Below are positions 1-5,449 of a DNA stretch of 25,309 bases, in pieces (position 1 is the first letter of the stretch; every line of letters begins with the position of its first letter). A program made the position numbers and the translations under genes. A model generated the notes under the pieces. It was not told the origin of the DNA and made no database searches. It saw only the letters and a list, made by a program, of their open reading frames with translations. Source of the stretch: a virus; IMG/VR virus record IMGVR_UViG_3300049893_000653, positions 1-25,309 of that record, one strand, 5' to 3'.

Positions 1-850
1 TGCTGTCGCCGTACTTGAAGACCTGTTGCAGGTACCAGTCGTCATCGCCCTGGATGGCTTCCGGATTCAGGTAGTCCAAGGCCATGGCCATCGAACTGGA
101 GAAACACATGCGCTCGCCATTTCCGGTCTTGCTGTCACGCTGGTAGAAGTACGGCACCGGCAACGGGAACCCGGGAGTCTTCGGACGGCCCTCCACAGGC
201 GTCGGAGCGGCGCTATAAGCCGCCTTGAATGCCTCGAGCTGCTCCTTGGTCAAGGAACGCTCCAGAGCCTCGTACGCGGCCTCCTGGTGAGGCAGTCGCT
301 TGAAGTAGGTTGCAGCACGCACCAAGTATCCGGAATCTCCGGAAGGTTGCGCGGTAACTTGCCCGGTCACTTGCTCGGTAGCGAGTTGTACCTCAGCATT
401 CCTACGGCGCGTCAGACCCTCGAGGGGTCCCTTGTCGCCCTTGTTCCAGCGAGGAAGTTCTTCCCTGAGCACAAGGTTGATCGACTCTCCTTTGAGGATC
501 CGCTTGCGCAGCGTGGAGGATTCCAAGGCCCCTAGGCCAACATTGAAGGAGAAGCTCACCAGGGCATCGAACTGCCCCTGAGTCAGCGGCACGTTGATTA
601 GGCGAGACACACCTGCCTCAAAGCGTTCCAGGTCTGACAGCAGGAACTCCTCGGCGCGCTCGGGGGTAATGGCTCCACCAGTCGCAAGTAGAGCATCGGC
701 ATCCGGGCCAGTGTGCCCCCAGCCAATTGTCGCAATACCACTAGCACAACGATAAGGTTTCAGCCTGAGTCCCTCAAAAGACTTGATGAGATCAATGCCA
801 GTCTTTGAAATCCTCTGGTTGTTACGTGAGTTCTCCACCATTGATCGCAT
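1..850 (-). CDS. Endolysin: GH24 lysozyme plus C39-like cysteine peptidase domain (3' end outside window)
   Basis: Lyses the host by cutting peptidoglycan. Residues about 10-150 form a GH24 (T4/P22-type) lysozyme domain. FEGLRLKPYRCASGIATIGW contains Glu-x8-Cys-x5-Thr, the catalytic spacing of P22/R21-type lysozymes (Cys where T4 has Asp). After a linker of about 60 residues, a second domain starts with VPYFYQRDS and has MCFSSSMAMALDYL, which resembles the catalytic-Cys segment of C39-like or papain-fold peptidases. Its His/Asp part lies beyond the window edge. Two in-frame ATGs (850 and 841) follow an in-frame TAA, and neither has a clear ribosome binding site. The gene overlaps the preceding small fibre-like gene by about 29 nt, suggesting coupled translation. 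The holin-like gene two genes upstream completes a lysis cassette. Lysozyme assignment is firm; the peptidase assignment is moderate. Confidence 0.9.
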   Translation of the reverse strand, partial: MRSMVENSRNNQRISKTGIDLIKSFEGLRLKPYRCASGIATIGWGHTGPDADALLATGGAITPERAEEFLLSDLERFEAGVSRLINVPLTQGQFDALVSFSFNVGLGALESSTLRKRILKGESINLVLREELPRWNKGDKGPLEGLTRRRNAEVQLATEQVTGQVTAQPSGDSGYLVRAATYFKRLPHQEAAYEALERSLTKEQLEAFKAAYSAAPTPVEGRPKTPGFPLPVPYFYQRDSKTGNGERMCFSSSMAMALDYLNPEAIQGDDDWYLQQVFKYGDS

Positions 851-1058
851 CAGCAAGGTTTACCCATACTCCATTTTGCCGAACATAGAAGTTGCCGTCC
901 ATGGGGGCCTCGTCCACTTCGTTAACCTGCGCCCCGGCCTCAATGCCGGCAAGTTTGTTTATTTCCTGTTGGTTGACGAACTTGTTGGCTGTGCCTGTTG
1001 TCGGGATGTCGCCTGCGTCGAGAACAACAAACCCAATTTGGCCATTAACGGATTGGAC
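822..1058 (-). CDS. Small tail-fibre-like protein with a non-canonical (GTC) apparent start
   Basis: About 78 residues. The first part, VQSVNGQIGFVVLDAGDI, is the VNGQxGxVxLxAxDI module common in phage tail-fibre and collar proteins. The C-terminus, NFYVRQNGVWVNLADAI, is the usual YVRQNGxWVNL ending of such proteins. The reading frame is open from 1109 but has no ATG, GTG or TTG before an internal GTG that would remove the module. A promoter-like GGAATCCTA at 1076-1084 and a Shine-Dalgarno-like GAGG sit at the right distance from codon GTC at 1058, where GTG would be expected. Either initiation is non-canonical, the base is a mutation or sequencing error, or the frame is entered by +1 frameshifting from the upstream gene. 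The function may be virion attachment; its place between holin and endolysin genes is odd. Confidence 0.55.
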   Translation of the reverse strand, partial: VQSVNGQIGFVVLDAGDIPTTGTANKFVNQQEINKLAGIEAGAQVNEVDEAPMDGNFYVRQNGVWVNLADAINGGELT

Positions 1059-1075
1059 GCGATCCTCATCAGGCG

Positions 1076-1084
1076 TAGGATTCC
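1076..1084 (-). promoter_or_regulatory. Promoter-like element GGAATCCTA
   Basis: Matches the window-wide consensus GG(C/A/T)ANNCTA. It lies just after the stop codon of the holin-like gene and 17 nt before the proposed GTC start of the fibre-like gene. Confidence 0.45.
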
Positions 1085-1086
1085 GG

Positions 1087-1263
1087 CTACGGCTTCTGGC
1101 TGAGAGGTGTCATCAGGGCCAGAAGAATGGCCACGTAGGTCTCGGCGGCCTTCTGGAACGCCTGCGACGCATCGGGTTTGCCAGACTCAGCGACACCAAG
1201 GAAGGCAAGATGTGTTACCATCAGTCCCCCGAGGAGTCCCAAGACAAATGTCGGACGATCGAT
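1087..1263 (-). CDS. Small holin-like membrane protein (start codon uncertain, ATC)
   Basis: About 58 residues with two hydrophobic stretches. One is near residues 4-25 (PTFVLGLLGGLMVTHLAFLG) and a shorter one is near 41-53 (YVAILLALMTPL). They are separated by a polar segment, a topology seen in class II holins. It lies two genes before the endolysin. The frame has no ATG, GTG or TTG close to the end of the preceding gene. The codon after a good AAGG ribosome site (8 nt) is ATC, where ATG would be expected. In-frame ATGs exist about 60-80 nt upstream inside the preceding gene, or internally at Met-Val-Thr-His, which would lose most of the first membrane segment. Holin is inferred from size, hydrophobicity and context, not from family recognition. 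Confidence 0.5.
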   Translation of the reverse strand: MDRPTFVLGLLGGLMVTHLAFLGVAESGKPDASQAFQKAAETYVAILLALMTPLSQKP

Positions 1264-1273
1264 CCGGAACGCC

Positions 1274-1594
1274 TTACCGCTTCTTCCGCGGCTTGTAGCC
1301 GGGCTTGGCTTTCTTGGTGCCCTTGCCGTTGGCAAGCCGTCCGTTGTCTCCATGTCCATTGCGAGCCCTGTTGGTTTTCGGGTTTTCGATCTTGAAGCCA
1401 CCGCCGGCCTGATGACTGACGTCACCACCTCCCTTGCCCATGATGCCGCGAGCCCGACGCTCGCGTGCCAGTTCGGCCCGATACTTCTTGCGGTCGGGTT
1501 TTGCGTTGCGTTTCTTGTCGTAGGCAAGCTTCTTTTTGTACGCTTCGGGATTCGACTTGTAGAAGTCGGCGGTCGAGCGCTTCTTGGCTGCCAT
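1274..1594 (-). CDS. Highly basic KKR-rich phage protein of unknown function
   Basis: A 106-residue, strongly basic protein beginning MAAKKRSTADFYKSNPEAYK and ending in a Lys/Arg tail (KPGYKPRKKR). It has a KKLAYDKKRNAKPDRKKYRAEL segment split here as KKLAYDKKRNAK and PDRKKYRAEL, then ELARERRARGIMGKGGGDVSH and a NRARNGHGDNGR region. I recognise this layout (FYKxNPEA, DKK, RKKYRAEL, DxSH, RARN) from small conserved proteins of many cyanophages and other aquatic phages. Their function is not known to me; the charge suggests nucleic-acid binding. The start is fixed by AAGGA just before the ATG and by the promoter-like GGAAGCCTT 20 nt upstream. A longer in-frame extension to 1750 would run through that promoter and is rejected. 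Confidence 0.85.
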   Translation of the reverse strand: MAAKKRSTADFYKSNPEAYKKKLAYDKKRNAKPDRKKYRAELARERRARGIMGKGGGDVSHQAGGGFKIENPKTNRARNGHGDNGRLANGKGTKKAKPGYKPRKKR

Positions 1595-1614
1595 AGTCCT
1601 TGGGCTTTTCACAT

Positions 1615-1623
1615 AAGGCTTCC
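1615..1623 (-). promoter_or_regulatory. Promoter-like element GGAAGCCTT
   Basis: Ends 20 nt before the start of the basic KKR protein gene. It differs from the consensus only in the last base and is divergent from the plus-strand copy at 1666-1674. Confidence 0.4.
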
Positions 1624-1665
1624 TATCAAACGTCCGATTTCCCCAGTGGTTTCGGTTTCGTTTTT

Positions 1666-1674
1666 TGCATACTA
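1666..1674 (+). promoter_or_regulatory. Plus-strand promoter-like element TGCATACTA
   Basis: Same element in the opposite orientation, with T for the first G, downstream of a T-run. It ends exactly 20 nt before a GTG codon with a strong GAGGAGG ribosome site. This puts the plus-strand gene under the same control as the minus-strand genes. Confidence 0.45.
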
Positions 1675-1694
1675 TGTCAGAGGAGGCAGTACTT

Positions 1695-2333
1695 GTGCCC
1701 GAAGAGCGCGAAAACAGTAACCCGTCGGAATGGTCTTGGAAGGAGATCATCGCTCAGGAAGTATCCGACTTCCTATTTGATGCGCCAAAGTCAATCGCTG
1801 ACGTGAGCCGACGGGTCGCCGTCCTGTTTGTGGCGGTCTTCCTGGGACTCTCCGGATACCTGGTCGTACGTGCGGCTCCAGCCATCCAGGACAAGGTCTT
1901 CCAGCAAACCGAGGATGCCCTAAAGCAGGAGCTCGCCGAGCCTGAGCATGCTGGCACTAAGGCCGAGATTGAGAAGTGGCTCAGCCGGTGGTATGGCACC
2001 TACCAACCGCAGATGCTCGCCCTGCTCTCCTGGCGGGAGATCCCTCAGCTCGAGGGTCTCTGGGTGCAACCCGAGTCGTATCAACGCCAGTGGCTGGGCC
2101 CCCGCCCGCTATTCCCGGAACTGCGGCAGACGGGAGGTGCCTTTAGCTTCAATGAGTGCGGTCAGACTGCAATGCACGCAACGGACTCGGTGATCATCGT
2201 GTGCCCCATTCAGTCGGATGTGACCACCTGGGGGCTGCTTGTTGCAATCATGCCAGCGGATAAAGTCGGAGCAACCGATGCCGGCGAATCACTGAGGCAA
2301 CTTGCTGCCACCATTGCGCAGAGAATATACTGA
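1695..2333 (+). CDS. Single-pass membrane protein, function unknown
   Basis: 212 residues: a polar N-terminus of about 40 residues, one membrane helix (about 41-58, VAVLFVAVFLGLSGYLVV), then about 150 residues predicted to be outside the inner membrane. That part begins with a helical charged stretch, followed by a mixed domain with two Cys (NECGQT and IVCPIQ) and a hydrophobic strand (TWGLLVAIMP). I do not recognise the family; the C-terminal part loosely recalls a PAS/GAF-like sensor fold. The start is GTG at 1695: GAGGAGG lies 8 nt upstream and the promoter-like element ends 20 nt upstream. The in-frame ATG at 1674 would overlap that element. The gene is opposite to its neighbours and its 3' end overlaps the convergent minus-strand gene by 45 nt. 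An anti-superinfection or lysis role is possible but not shown. Confidence 0.75.
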   Translation: MPEERENSNPSEWSWKEIIAQEVSDFLFDAPKSIADVSRRVAVLFVAVFLGLSGYLVVRAAPAIQDKVFQQTEDALKQELAEPEHAGTKAEIEKWLSRWYGTYQPQMLALLSWREIPQLEGLWVQPESYQRQWLGPRPLFPELRQTGGAFSFNECGQTAMHATDSVIIVCPIQSDVTTWGLLVAIMPADKVGATDAGESLRQLAATIAQRIY

Positions 2334-2567
2334 GCCGGCTTCGATCTGAGAAGCTCCAGCTCCTTGGGTCATGAATCTCTCCGTAAGACCAAACCCTACG
2401 CCAACAAGAAAGGGAAGGGCTAGGATGGTGATAACCGCAATAGTACTGGCAACTCGACAGCCATGGCATTCGGAGTCAATCACCTCGCCCCCTCCTTCCA
2501 TTTGCTTGCCCTTTAGCTTTCCGCCGCAGGAGTGATTGCGACAGAGTGATTCCTTAAGACATACCAT
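2289..2567 (-). CDS. Small Cys-rich membrane protein
   Basis: 92 residues. The N-terminal half has CLKESLCRNHSCGG and, 25 residues later, a SECHGC pair, resembling a zinc-ribbon or Cys cluster. A single membrane helix follows (about 47-68, VASTIAVITILALPFLVGVG), then a polar tail. The ATG at 2567 is preferred over the in-frame TTG at 2582 because GAGGG lies 8 nt before it. The TTG overlaps the stop codon of the previous gene, so the two are probably translationally coupled. The 3' end overlaps the convergent plus-strand membrane protein gene. Family not recognised. Confidence 0.65.
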   Translation of the reverse strand: MVCLKESLCRNHSCGGKLKGKQMEGGGEVIDSECHGCRVASTIAVITILALPFLVGVGFGLTERFMTQGAGASQIEAGSVYSLRNGGSKLPQ

Positions 2568-2578
2568 GGCTATATCCC

Positions 2579-2764
2579 TCAATACTCCGTCCCGTTCCGG
2601 TTGAACTGTCCAGGTTCGTAGCCAACACCAATTAAGCCCGTGACCGGGTCGCTGATGTCAAGTTCAACCGAACGGACGACCTGAGCCGCCTCGACATCAG
2701 CATCAAGATTCACGCCATCGACAAACCGAGGACCGGTGCTGTAGGTCACATCCAGATCAGTCAT
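2579..2764 (-). CDS. Small acidic protein, unknown function
   Basis: 61 residues, mostly polar and acidic (MTDLDVTYSTGPRFVDG to FNRNGTEY), with alternating residues suggesting a small beta protein. The start overlaps the end of the previous gene by 8 nt (ATGACTGA), and the next start follows closely, so it reads as the middle gene of a coupled three-gene set. It is likely a minor virion or accessory protein because it sits among structural genes. No family recognised. Confidence 0.6.
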   Translation of the reverse strand: MTDLDVTYSTGPRFVDGVNLDADVEAAQVVRSVELDISDPVTGLIGVGYEPGQFNRNGTEY

Positions 2765-3110
2765 TGCCCAGCTCCTTGCAGGCGGCCAGAATGTCGCGCT
2801 TGGGCAGGGTGTTCTTCAGGTCCACTCCGTGCTCCATCGCGTACTCCAGGAGCTCAGCCTTGGTCATGGCCTCGAGCAGTTCGTCGCCTTCCAGGGGCAG
2901 CACATCTGCGTCGTCATCGAAGGCATCGACACCGACCTCTGCCACGATTTCAGGCAGGGGCTTATGGATGTTGGCAGCGATGATCTCGTTGTCGCCGTCC
3001 TCCTCCACGAAACCCTGCTCCAGCAGTTCGCGGGCCTGGATCGTGTAGTAGGCAGCGCGGCGCTCCTCTCCACGCACGAAATACGTCGGAAGCTTCTCGA
3101 GGTGTGCCAT
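2757..3110 (-). CDS. Acidic protein with a C-terminal SAP/HeH-like helical domain
   Basis: 117 residues. The N-terminal part (LEKLPTYFVRGEERRAAYYT) reads as a short beta-helix segment. The middle is very acidic (DAFDDDADVLPLEGDE). The last 35 residues, MTKAELLEYAMEHGVDLKN followed by PKRDILAACKEL, resemble the helix-extended-loop-helix/SAP-like pattern at the ends of phage head-completion and nucleic-acid-binding proteins. It starts 15 nt after the preceding gene, with no clear ribosome site and no copy of the promoter-like element. It overlaps the next gene by 8 nt. Its position just after the capsid block fits a head-associated role, but this is inference. Confidence 0.7.
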   Translation of the reverse strand: MAHLEKLPTYFVRGEERRAAYYTIQARELLEQGFVEEDGDNEIIAANIHKPLPEIVAEVGVDAFDDDADVLPLEGDELLEAMTKAELLEYAMEHGVDLKNTLPKRDILAACKELGND

Positions 3111-3125
3111 GTCGTATGAGTCTAG

Positions 3126-3374
3126 CTATCTATTGTTCCGATCGAGGTATCTGTCCTCAAGTCGCTCGAGCCTGCGTTCGTTGACAAGACTGCGTTGCAG
3201 AGCCTCGACAGATTCAGGGGCGGGAACGATCTTGTTGTCCGGCGTGACCAGGATCTTGGCGTCTTCCTCCAACCTGTCGAGTCTCGCGTCCAACTTGCTG
3301 GCAACATCGATCCCGTACAGCACCAGGCTGACCAGTCCGGTCAGAAGGGCCGCGTTGATTGCGCTACGATCCAC
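3126..3374 (-). CDS. Small membrane protein with a coiled-coil tail
   Basis: 82 residues. Residues about 8-24 (AALLTGLVSLVLYGIDV) form one membrane helix. The rest is charged and helical (LDARLDRLEEDAK and LERLEDRYLDRNNR), probably a coiled coil. The start is GTG at 3374, 21 nt after the promoter-like GGCAATCTA, with GGCGGAA as a weak ribosome site. Small N-terminally anchored proteins like this are sometimes lysis or virion accessory proteins; no family is recognised. It is the first gene after the terminator that closes the decoration-protein cassette. Confidence 0.65.
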   Translation of the reverse strand: MDRSAINAALLTGLVSLVLYGIDVASKLDARLDRLEEDAKILVTPDNKIVPAPESVEALQRSLVNERRLERLEDRYLDRNNR

Positions 3375-3395
3375 CTTCAGGAGTTCCGCCTGGTA

Positions 3396-3404
3396 TAGAT
3401 TGCC
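3396..3404 (-). promoter_or_regulatory. Promoter-like element GGCAATCTA
   Basis: Lies just after the terminator at 3408-3432 and ends 21 nt before the GTG start of the small membrane protein. Confidence 0.5.
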
Positions 3405-3407
3405 ATG

Positions 3408-3432
3408 AAAAAAGCCCCTCCGAAGAGGGGCC
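3408..3432 (-). terminator. Intrinsic terminator after decoration-like gene 1
   Basis: On the minus strand GCCCCTC and GAGGGGC pair around a TTCG tetraloop and are followed by TTTTTT. It lies 18 nt after the stop codon of the gene ending at 3450. Confidence 0.9.
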
Positions 3433-3449
3433 CTTGTCTATGGCCTAGA

Positions 3450-3815
3450 TTACTTGGCCGCGTAGTCAACCAGCTGCAGGAAGATGCCGCCGCCAGCAGC
3501 CACAGTGCCAGTGCCGCCAACAGCATAGCCAGCAGTGTTGGTCACGTCGCACAGGGCGCCGCGGATGTGAGCGATGTACACGCCGTTGGGATCAGCATCC
3601 TGAGCCTGGAACACCACAGCCTGACCGCCGACGGTAACGGTGATCTTGTTGGTGCCAGCGTTGTCGATGCCGGTGATGCCCAGGCCGATCACGCGAATGG
3701 TCTTAGCATACTTCAGGGTCACACCAGAAATGGCGGCCTGAGAGGTGGTGAGCTTGAGCTGTTCGTCGAGGTCGAAACCTTCGCGGGGGAACAGGCCAGA
3801 GGAACGAGCTGCCAT
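3450..3815 (-). CDS. Capsid decoration-like/small structural protein, copy 1
   Basis: 121 residues, largely beta-strand by pattern. It is a clear paralogue of the next upstream gene (3900-4268). Shared positions are ARSxxxFPRExFxL, LKYxxTIxVxxxGIT, DxDxNGVxIxHxRG and a GG(I/V)(F/Y)LxxL ending. It sits directly downstream of the major capsid protein gene, as capsid decoration or head-fibre proteins often do; this role is inferred. It has its own promoter-like element, a 69-nt leader with a strong hairpin, a good ribosome site (CAGGAG) and an intrinsic terminator. These signs point to very high expression, so this is probably the major of the two copies. Confidence 0.8.
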   Translation of the reverse strand: MAARSSGLFPREGFDLDEQLKLTTSQAAISGVTLKYAKTIRVIGLGITGIDNAGTNKITVTVGGQAVVFQAQDADPNGVYIAHIRGALCDVTNTAGYAVGGTGTVAAGGGIFLQLVDYAAK

Positions 3816-3840
3816 GGATAAAACTCCTGGTTGTGTTTAG

Positions 3841-3871
3841 CGACCCCTCTCGCAGAGATTAGAGCGGGTCG
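3841..3871 (-). promoter_or_regulatory. 5'-leader hairpin of decoration-like gene 1
   Basis: CGACCC and GGGTCG pair, extended by CTCT with AGAG and one bulged base. This stem of about 10 bp lies near the predicted 5' end of the mRNA and 25 nt before the ATG. It probably stabilises the mRNA and leaves the ribosome site free. Confidence 0.6.
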
Positions 3872-3884
3872 GGGCGTACGTCCT

Positions 3885-3893
3885 TAGTATGCC
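3885..3893 (-). promoter_or_regulatory. Promoter-like element GGCATACTA
   Basis: Exact match to the commonest form of the element. It lies just beyond the stop codon of decoration-like gene 2 and 69 nt before the start of decoration-like gene 1. Confidence 0.55.
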
Positions 3894-3899
3894 AATCGG

Positions 3900-4268
3900 T
3901 CAGAGGGTCTCGAGGTAGACTCCACCGTTCGGGTTGATGCCGGCGGATCCGGTATTCGGGACAAGTTCGTAGCCCACGTCCTGGGATCGATTGCGCAGCC
4001 GAGTACCCCTCATGTGACCGATAAAGACACCGTTCCTGTCCACGTCGCCAGCCGTGAAGCGCATGACGAGAGAGCCCGCCGAGTCAAAGATCACGCGCAA
4101 CTCGGCGTTGCCGGTCAGCGTTATCCCGACGGCCACCACCTTGATTGTGTTGACATACTTCAGGTTCCCGATGACGTCGGGTGTTCCACCGCCGAAACCT
4201 TGCACCTCGAGGGCCGCGCCCAACTCGAAGTTCTCTCTCGGGAAGATGTTGGTAGAGCGCGCTGTCAT
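3900..4268 (-). CDS. Capsid decoration-like/small structural protein, copy 2
   Basis: 122 residues, paralogous to the downstream 121-residue protein (same FPRE, LKY-TI, NGVFIGHMRG and C-terminal GGVYLETL landmarks). The sequence has diverged and carries an RGTRLRNRSQ insertion. Tandem duplication followed by divergence is the simplest reading. Unlike its twin it has a short 20-nt leader without a hairpin and no terminator, so it is probably made at a lower level. It may occupy special capsid positions or assist assembly. The ATG is 20 nt after GGAAGACTA, with a weak GAGGAT ribosome site. Confidence 0.8.
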   Translation of the reverse strand: MTARSTNIFPRENFELGAALEVQGFGGGTPDVIGNLKYVNTIKVVAVGITLTGNAELRVIFDSAGSLVMRFTAGDVDRNGVFIGHMRGTRLRNRSQDVGYELVPNTGSAGINPNGGVYLETL

Positions 4269-4288
4269 GGGTCCATTTCATCCTCGAA

Positions 4289-4297
4289 TAGTCTTCC
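4289..4297 (-). promoter_or_regulatory. Promoter-like element GGAAGACTA
   Basis: Lies between the capsid-gene terminator and decoration-like gene 2, ending 20 nt before its ATG. Confidence 0.5.
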
Positions 4298-4312
4298 GTG
4301 TCACAAGGGCAT

Positions 4313-4335
4313 AAAAAAAGGCCCCCGAAGGGGCC
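4313..4335 (-). terminator. Intrinsic terminator after major capsid gene
   Basis: On the minus strand GGCCCC and GGGGCC pair around a TTCG loop and are followed by seven T. It lies about 20 nt after the capsid stop codon. Confidence 0.92.
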
Positions 4336-4356
4336 CGGTAGAGAGATCCTAATGGA

Positions 4357-5253
4357 TCAGGTGGTTGCATCCTGGGTGGCATCGAAGCCGGCCAGACGAG
4401 CGGCAGCGCGGCCGTTGATCAGGGCCATGCCCACGTACCACTCAACACGGGTCACCAGCTGGGGCTTGTCCAGGGCTTCGCCGAGTTCGCGGACGTTCAC
4501 GCCACCGTTCTGGATGCCAGTCAGGTGATCGTTGCCGAAGGAGACGCAGTACAGGTCCTGGGCGGAAGGAGTGCCGTCCATGATGGCCACGTTCTTGTGG
4601 TCACGGTCCATCTCCAGCACGGGGATGCCAGCATACATCATCTGCTGGTAGCCAAACTCATTGCGAACGATATCGATCTGAGTATTGGTACGAGCGCGAC
4701 GGCTGAGAGCCCGACGGGCGGACTTCGACATCACGAGGTACTTGGAACCGCCCTGGGCGTCGACCATGTCGATGATTTCATCGAGCTTGCCGAGAGCCAG
4801 GCCGCCGGCACCGTTGGACAGGTACTGGCTGGAACCGCTCTTGATACGAGCAGCCAGGCCATCAAACTCAGAGGGAGCCTTGTTGGAGTCGCCGTTGATG
4901 AACAGGGCTTCGAAAGCGAGACGCATTGCGCGCACACGAGCCTGCACCTGGTAAGCCTTGGCCTCAGGGCCCTCCAGCTCAACGATCGCCTTGTCAACCT
5001 TGATGTCGCCACCAAAGAGCTTCAGGCTCTCGGACTGCTGGCTCACTTCGCCGTAGCTCTCAGCCAGGGCGCCGTTGTAGTTACGGAAGCCAACGTCGGG
5101 CAGAGCTTCTTCACGCTTCCAGAACAGACCGTTGCCCTCGATGTTACGGAAAGGCATGGTTTGGAGCAGAGGGCCAGCAGCCAGCTCGGCCACCACAGCC
5201 AGTTCGGCGGGGGTCTTGGCGTGCTTCTGGGCCTCGAGAAGAGTCAGGGCCAT
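4357..5253 (-). CDS. Major capsid protein (HK97-fold type)
   Basis: 298 residues, the usual length for a capsid protein without a fused delta domain. An N-terminal helix (ALTLLEAQKHAKTP) leads into a hydrophobic segment ending LLQTMPFRNIEGNGLFWKRE. Next come GEVSQQSESLKLFGGDIKVD and a long E-loop/spine-like helix with AFEALFINGDSN, typical of P22/HK97-type coat proteins of this size class. The A-domain region has YAGIPVLEMDRD and ends in RVEWYVGMALINGRAAARLA. The gene is preceded by the scaffold gene and followed by small decoration-like genes. It has TAGGAG 9 nt before the ATG, a long leader (about 120 nt) and a terminator: an isolated, strongly expressed unit. Lattice cross-linking cannot be judged. 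Confidence 0.9.
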   Translation of the reverse strand: MALTLLEAQKHAKTPAELAVVAELAAGPLLQTMPFRNIEGNGLFWKREEALPDVGFRNYNGALAESYGEVSQQSESLKLFGGDIKVDKAIVELEGPEAKAYQVQARVRAMRLAFEALFINGDSNKAPSEFDGLAARIKSGSSQYLSNGAGGLALGKLDEIIDMVDAQGGSKYLVMSKSARRALSRRARTNTQIDIVRNEFGYQQMMYAGIPVLEMDRDHKNVAIMDGTPSAQDLYCVSFGNDHLTGIQNGGVNVRELGEALDKPQLVTRVEWYVGMALINGRAAARLAGFDATQDATT

Positions 5254-5376
5254 TTGAAAGATCTCCTAGATGTTGGATGAACGAGGATTGGTGAATCGGT
5301 CCACGTCTCGTGGTAACCGCAGACACCCTTCCAAGTTCAGCCATCACGGCCTTACTCGAATCGGGTGCTCTACAAA
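5254..5376 (-). promoter_or_regulatory. Long 5' leader of capsid gene with hairpin
   Basis: This 123-nt untranslated stretch lies between the promoter-like element and the capsid ATG. It contains CCACG and CGTGG paired around a 3-base loop (5301-5313) and a strong TAGGAG ribosome site next to the ATG. No convincing leader gene is seen. Confidence 0.5.
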
Positions 5377-5385
5377 GAGGATACC
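5377..5385 (-). promoter_or_regulatory. Promoter-like element GGTATCCTC
   Basis: Variant of the consensus with C in the last position. It lies directly downstream of the scaffold terminator and drives the long capsid leader. Confidence 0.45.
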
Positions 5386-5393
5386 TATTCATG

Positions 5394-5414
5394 AAAAAGG
5401 GGCCTCTCGGCCCC
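5394..5414 (-). terminator. Intrinsic terminator after scaffold gene
   Basis: On the minus strand GGGGCC and GGCCCC pair around GAGA and are followed by TTTTT. It lies 35 nt after the scaffold stop codon. Confidence 0.88.
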
Positions 5415-5449
5415 AGGGAACTTCTAGTTTGATGGAAGTTAGAAGTTGA

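Noticed and set aside
1595-1750. Longer N-terminus for the basic KKR protein
   Set aside because: The extension crosses the divergent promoter-like elements and the 5' part of the plus-strand gene; the family starts at MAAKKR.
3111-3131. AGATAGCTA as a promoter-like element before the gene starting at 3110
   Set aside because: The invariant fourth-position A is T and the distance to the start is only 12 nt.
4525-5280. A 251-codon open frame on the plus strand across the capsid gene
   Set aside because: It is the antisense of a clear capsid protein gene, has no ribosome site or promoter-like element, and its composition is that of a shadow frame.
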